A stretch of 8,638 bases of DNA from Litorivivens sp041625575 (lineage in GTDB: Bacteria > Pseudomonadota > Gammaproteobacteria > Pseudomonadales > Spongiibacteraceae), in NCBI GenBank assembly GCA_041625575.1, contig JBFJTG010000130.1:1-8638 (forward strand), written 5' to 3'. A program made the position numbers and the translations under genes. Shown here one piece after another: positions 5,878 through 8,638 of the stretch. Within the stretch, counting starts at the first letter, position 1, and each line of letters begins with the position of its first letter. Under the pieces are notes generated by a model. The model saw only the letters and a program-made list of their open reading frames with translations. It was not told where the DNA came from and searched no databases.

Positions 5878-6689
5878 TACCCCGCCGGGACGTAGGGGGC
5901 ACCGCGCAGAAACAACACTTCTACCCGTCTATTTCTGGCCCGCCCTTCTGCGGTCGAGTTATCATCTATAGGCTTTGTATCTGCATGTCCCGTCACGTGA
6001 AAGCGGGAACTCCGCTCGCCACTACTGCGCACAATTCTATCCAGCACGGTAGCGGCTCGCGCCGAAGACAAGTCCCAGTTGGAACGATAACGATTAGTGT
6101 AAATCGGGATGTCATCGGTATGCCCTGCCACCACAACGCTGCCCGCCGTTATTTCTTTTGCCAACGCACCAATCTTGGTAATAACAGCTTCAAAACCTGA
6201 CGCAAGCTCGGCACTACCCGAGGGAAAAGAACCCTTTTCGCGGATACGAATTACGATGACTTTTTGGCCATCATCATCCACCTCCACCTGACCCTTCTGT
6301 ATTTCTACCTCCAGGTACTCCTTGACCTTGCTGAGATCTTCCGCAAAGGACTTATCCGCCTTCATCAAATCGCGCGGCGTCATGGGGTCTTTGTTAGACA
6401 TCTGTCTAACTTCATTGATCGCAACCGAGGGATTCATACTGGGGCTAAATTCTCTCGCAATGATGTTGTTACCCACGGGCGTATCCGTAGCGCGAAGCTC
6501 TCGCTGCACACCAAAGGCATCCTTCATTGAGCCCGCCATTTCCTTAAATTTTTGCTTGTCTATCTCGGAAAAAGAAAACAAAAGCACGAAGAATGCCAAT
6601 AACAAAGACATCAGGTCTGCAAAGGTTAGAACCCACGCGGGCGCTCCGGGTTCCTGTTTTTTTGCGGGGGGCAGTACGCTAGGCTGCAT
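5877..6689 (-). CDS. pomB: Sodium-type flagellar stator protein PomB (MotB family)
   Basis: PomB anchors the stator to peptidoglycan and forms the ion channel with PomA, driving flagellar rotation with a sodium gradient. The 270-residue product has a short cytoplasmic tail, one transmembrane helix (TFADLMSLLLAFFVLLFSFSEID, about 22-44), and the ion-carrying Asp25 in TFADLMSL. The following KFKEMAGSMKDAFGVQ is a PomB signature. A periplasmic linker leads to an OmpA/MotB peptidoglycan-binding domain at about 145-262 (GHTDD 189-193, YRSNWDLSSARA 201-212, RARNRRVEV 250-258). The frame is open to an ATG at 6737, giving 16 more basic residues. The ATG at 6689 is preferred because AGAAGAAG lies upstream and because it puts the key Asp at 25, against 24 in Vibrio PomB. 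It overlaps the end of pomA by 11 bp, suggesting translational coupling. The PomB-like helix and TFAD (not TYAD) favour Na+ over H+, but this is inference from resemblance. Confidence 0.93.
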   Translation of the reverse strand: MQPSVLPPAKKQEPGAPAWVLTFADLMSLLLAFFVLLFSFSEIDKQKFKEMAGSMKDAFGVQRELRATDTPVGNNIIAREFSPSMNPSVAINEVRQMSNKDPMTPRDLMKADKSFAEDLSKVKEYLEVEIQKGQVEVDDDGQKVIVIRIREKGSFPSGSAELASGFEAVITKIGALAKEITAGSVVVAGHTDDIPIYTNRYRSNWDLSSARAATVLDRIVRSSGERSSRFHVTGHADTKPIDDNSTAEGRARNRRVEVLFLRGAPYVPAG

Positions 6690-7467
6690 CGGCAACTTCT
6701 TCTGCCGCTGGCGCAGGTTTAGCCTCTTTTGCGCCATCGGGTAAATACGTCGACAAGAGCGACTCCAGTTGCCGTGGATTAATTCCCTCTTGAATTGCTC
6801 CTACCGCTTCAATAATTAAAGCGCGATTGCGCCTTTCCTCTGCGGTTCTGAATGCCAGCTTTCCGGCCATTGGCAAACATATGGCATTGGCCAACACTGC
6901 TCCATACAGCGTCGTTAACAAGGCCACCGCCATCGCCGGTCCAATCGCTTTTGGATCGGACATATTGGACATCATTTGCACGAGACCCACGAGCGTACCG
7001 ATCATACCCATGGCGGGAAATGATTCTCCAAAGCCCTTAAAGACATCCTCCCCCTGCTCGTGACGTTCGATGGTCTGGTTAATCTCACTATTGAGCACAC
7101 GAGCAACAAATTCCTGATCATGCCCATCGACCGTGAGATCGATGCCCTTTTTCATAAATTCGTTATCAATTTCAAATTCTTCCAACCCGAGCAAACCGTC
7201 CTGACGCACAACCTTAGACATTTCCAGGCATTGTGCTATCAGTTCGCTCGGACTGGTGGGCTTATGCACGAAGGCACGGCTGGCTACCTTGAAAGCGCCC
7301 AAGGTTTGACTGAGAGGAAACTTCATGAGATTGGCGAACATGCCGCCGCCGATGACGATTAAACAACTGGCGACATCGATAAAACTGGAGGCGCTACCAC
7401 CAAACAGTATTGCCCCCATGATAACGCCGATCGCACCCAGCATTCCCAATAGCGTTGCAATATCCAT
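6679..7467 (-). CDS. pomA: Sodium-type flagellar stator protein PomA (MotA family)
   Basis: PomA forms the ring around PomB in the inner membrane and pushes on the rotor protein FliG. The 262-residue product is co-linear with Vibrio PomA: MDIATLLGMLG start, Asp31 in SSFIDVAS, cytoplasmic charged residues Arg88, Glu96, Glu97 and Glu99, then PAMGMIGTLVGLV with Thr158 and ALLTTLYGAVLAN with Thr185/Thr186. These threonines and Asp31 are implicated in Na+ use or selectivity in Vibrio PomA. Four membrane segments are expected, at about 4-24, 30-50, 150-170 and 180-202. Position 89, Lys in Vibrio, is Gln here. The C-terminus is a short Ala/Glu/Lys-rich tail. The start at 7467 has GGAG 6 nt upstream. 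It is the first gene of a two-gene unit with pomB; no other flagellar genes are near, which is common for stator operons. Confidence 0.95.
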   Translation of the reverse strand: MDIATLLGMLGAIGVIMGAILFGGSASSFIDVASCLIVIGGGMFANLMKFPLSQTLGAFKVASRAFVHKPTSPSELIAQCLEMSKVVRQDGLLGLEEFEIDNEFMKKGIDLTVDGHDQEFVARVLNSEINQTIERHEQGEDVFKGFGESFPAMGMIGTLVGLVQMMSNMSDPKAIGPAMAVALLTTLYGAVLANAICLPMAGKLAFRTAEERRNRALIIEAVGAIQEGINPRQLESLLSTYLPDGAKEAKPAPAAEEVADAA

Positions 7468-7550
7468 TCGCCACTCCAGTCTTTAATTTGTCTGTTGGCA
7501 TAGGATTACATTGATTTCCAAGCCCTTTGTATCGCAAGCCTGAGGCAAGG

Positions 7551-7578
7551 CTATTAATAAGGCAGCGAGTTCCGTCAA
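7551..7578 (-). promoter_or_regulatory. Weak candidate promoter of pomAB
   Basis: In the 249-bp gap upstream of pomA, the minus strand has TTGACG (7578-7573, 5 of 6 to the -35 consensus) and TAATAG (7556-7551) with a 16-bp spacer. The -10 is poor. A flagellar sigma-28 promoter was looked for: TAAA and GCCGAGTC occur around 7590-7615, but with 17 rather than 15 bp between them, so that assignment was not made. Nothing else in the gap was recognised. Confidence 0.3.
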
Positions 7579-7716
7579 TATCAGGGACTCGGCGCACACT
7601 AACAGACCAATTTAGCTCGAAAAAACTGCGTCTACGGTGGGTACATTAGCAAGCCCGTGCAAGTCTGGGCATACGATGATTTACGTATATTTAGAAGGAG
7701 AACCCGGGTAACGATA

Positions 7717-8418
7717 CTAGGGAGCTTGCCTGGCTATATAACGCCTTATTGCCAGATAGTCCCTGACTATTGTATCGGGGTCAAATTGAGCTTGATCATA
7801 GACGCTGGCATTCAGCGCATAGGAAGGTTTGAATACGGCCTGCAATTCTGCATCGGGATTGATAAGAAACAAGGCTATGCCGTGGTTGACCTGATAATCT
7901 TTGGGATCTCCGCTATCGGCAGGTACTATCTCGGACACCATACCCAGCTCCCGCTCGAAGGAAAGGTGCTTATCGTCGTTACCCTCGCGGTGAGTAAGGC
8001 CGATAAAATCCTGATTAAAATACGACAGATAGCTCACGAGTTGCAGTGGCGTATCGCGGCGGCTGTCGACGCTATAAAAAATAAAGCGCAGCGAATCTGG
8101 CGCGTACGAAGCGTCCACCGCAAGTTTGTCTGCGACCGCAGTCAGATCAGCCAGAATGGTAGGACATATATCCGGACAGCTGGTGAAGCCATAAGAAACC
8201 AAATGCCAGCGCCCAAGTAAGTCGCGTTTTTCGAAAACTGTATCGTTGTGGTCCAGCAGCTCGAATTCAGATAGGGCTCGCGCCGCGGGAAGGAAAACGC
8301 CCTGTATTTGCGGCAAGACGGGCGGCCTATTTAGCAATACAGAAATGCCCACAGTAAGGATCACTGTGTTGGCAAGAACAAAAGCGATTAAAAGCCTCGT
8401 GCGCGGGGGCATTGCCAT
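7717..8418 (-). CDS. SCO1/SenC/PrrC-family copper chaperone for cytochrome c oxidase assembly
   Basis: SCO proteins are membrane-tethered thioredoxin-fold proteins facing the periplasm that deliver copper to, or reduce, the CuA site of cytochrome c oxidase subunit II. The 233-residue product has an N-terminal membrane anchor (about 8-29). The copper-binding CPDIC (Cys81, Cys85) sits in the family pattern YGFTSCPDICP, with YSVDSRRDTP at 115-124 and the third ligand His179 in VNHGIALFLINPD. All three copper ligands are therefore present. The usual SVDPERDTP is SVDSRRDTP here. The start at 8418 is 13 nt after the stop of the preceding cytochrome oxidase subunit IV gene. An in-frame ATG at 8412 is an alternative, and neither has a strong ribosome site, suggesting translation coupled to the upstream gene. 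Context strongly supports a role in oxidase assembly. Confidence 0.92.
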   Translation of the reverse strand: MAMPPRTRLLIAFVLANTVILTVGISVLLNRPPVLPQIQGVFLPAARALSEFELLDHNDTVFEKRDLLGRWHLVSYGFTSCPDICPTILADLTAVADKLAVDASYAPDSLRFIFYSVDSRRDTPLQLVSYLSYFNQDFIGLTHREGNDDKHLSFERELGMVSEIVPADSGDPKDYQVNHGIALFLINPDAELQAVFKPSYALNASVYDQAQFDPDTIVRDYLAIRRYIARQAP

Positions 8419-8431
8419 GGCTGCTACGCGC

Positions 8432-8638
8432 TCAGCGATCGAAAAACTCGTAGCGTGTCATGTTTACAAAGTCACCCTCTATGGCCATTAAAGCGATGAG
8501 TACCAGAATTGCTATCGTGGGTAGCAACAGGGTGTATTTGAGGGACAGACGCTCCCAGGAGAGATGCATAAAGATAGCCACAATAAAGCCGGCTTTCAGG
8601 AACATGAAAATTAGAATCAACGTCCAGCGTAAGTAGCC
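8432..8638 (-). CDS. Cytochrome c oxidase subunit IV (prokaryotic caa3-type), C-terminal 68 residues, 5' end outside window
   Basis: The frame is open to the right edge; the first visible codons read GYLRWTLILIFMFLKAG. This matches the conserved second helix of the small prokaryotic oxidase subunit IV family (CtaF/COX4_pro), a membrane protein that stabilises caa3-type cytochrome c oxidases. A third helix follows (LKYTLLLPTIAILVLIALMAIEGDF) and then the family's tail NMTRYEFFDR. Roughly the first third of a typical protein of about 100 residues is missing beyond the edge. A TTG at 8620 could open the same frame but lies inside the conserved helix, so it is not taken as the start. The SCO gene follows after 13 nt, consistent with the end of a cox operon. 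Confidence 0.88.
   Translation of the reverse strand, partial: GYLRWTLILIFMFLKAGFIVAIFMHLSWERLSLKYTLLLPTIAILVLIALMAIEGDFVNMTRYEFFDR

Noticed and set aside
5624..5902. 92-codon minus-strand open frame across the receptor control region
   Set aside because: It spans the pomB stop, the T8 terminator tract and both operators, its translation has no domain, and it overlaps the receptor signal-peptide region in another frame.
7702..7709. Palindrome ACCCGGGT downstream of the SCO stop
   Set aside because: It is only 8 bp, has no loop and no T run, and is expected by chance. It is not a terminator or recognisable operator.
7657..8220. 187-codon open frame on the plus strand
   Set aside because: It is antisense to the SCO gene, which has all three copper ligands and a membrane anchor. 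The AAGGAG at 7694-7699 is inside this frame and has no start codon at a useful distance.
8432..8620. 62-residue gene starting at TTG 8620
   Set aside because: The same frame continues upstream as GYLRWT, conserved in cytochrome oxidase subunit IV, so the gene is cut by the window edge rather than starting here.

Overview
The window looks like chromosomal DNA of a Gram-negative gammaproteobacterium, probably marine. The reasons are a PomA/PomB-type sodium-driven flagellar stator closely resembling the Vibrio proteins, a TonB-dependent outer-membrane receptor, a periplasmic sulfatase, a caa3-type cytochrome oxidase subunit IV with a SCO-family copper chaperone, and a copper-exporting P-type ATPase. 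A Cellvibrionales-like lineage is possible, but this is inference only. No rRNA, tRNA, CRISPR array, insertion sequence or phage gene was seen.

Layout: all genes lie on the minus strand except one small metal-binding protein gene. At the left edge (1-957) is the N-terminal 319 residues of a CopA-like Cu(+)-ATPase. A roughly 210-bp divergent control region (958-1166) holds a convincing CueR/MerR-type promoter (19-bp spacer, 17-bp dyad) facing copA. A second, mirror-image TTGACC half faces the plus-strand gene at 1167-1364. That gene encodes a 65-residue heavy-metal-associated (HMA) protein in which the second cysteine of the CxxC copper site is a phenylalanine. Its leader carries a four-tract G-run that fits the G-quadruplex rule.

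The centre (1459-5627) is a two-gene glycan-scavenging unit. A TonB-dependent receptor is transcribed first and a secreted type I (formylglycine) sulfatase follows 101 bp downstream. Upstream of the receptor are two LacI-family-type operators, GTAAACGATTAC overlapping the predicted -10 and a perfect GTAAACGTTTAC 112 bp further upstream. This suggests repression relieved by a sugar ligand.

The right part (5877-7467) holds pomA and pomB, overlapping by 11 bp, with the ion-binding residues in Vibrio-like positions. The right edge holds a SCO1/SenC copper chaperone (7717-8418) immediately downstream of the 3' end of cytochrome c oxidase subunit IV (8432-8638), so it is the end of a cytochrome oxidase operon.

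Two copper themes, Cu delivery to cytochrome oxidase and Cu export, flank the motility and sulfated-glycan genes. Nothing in the sequence shows that they are co-regulated. Stretches without genes are all under 300 bp: 958-1166 (divergent copper promoters), 1365-1458 (terminator), 3169-3269 (spacer), 5628-5876 (receptor control region and stator terminator) and 7468-7716 (stator upstream region).
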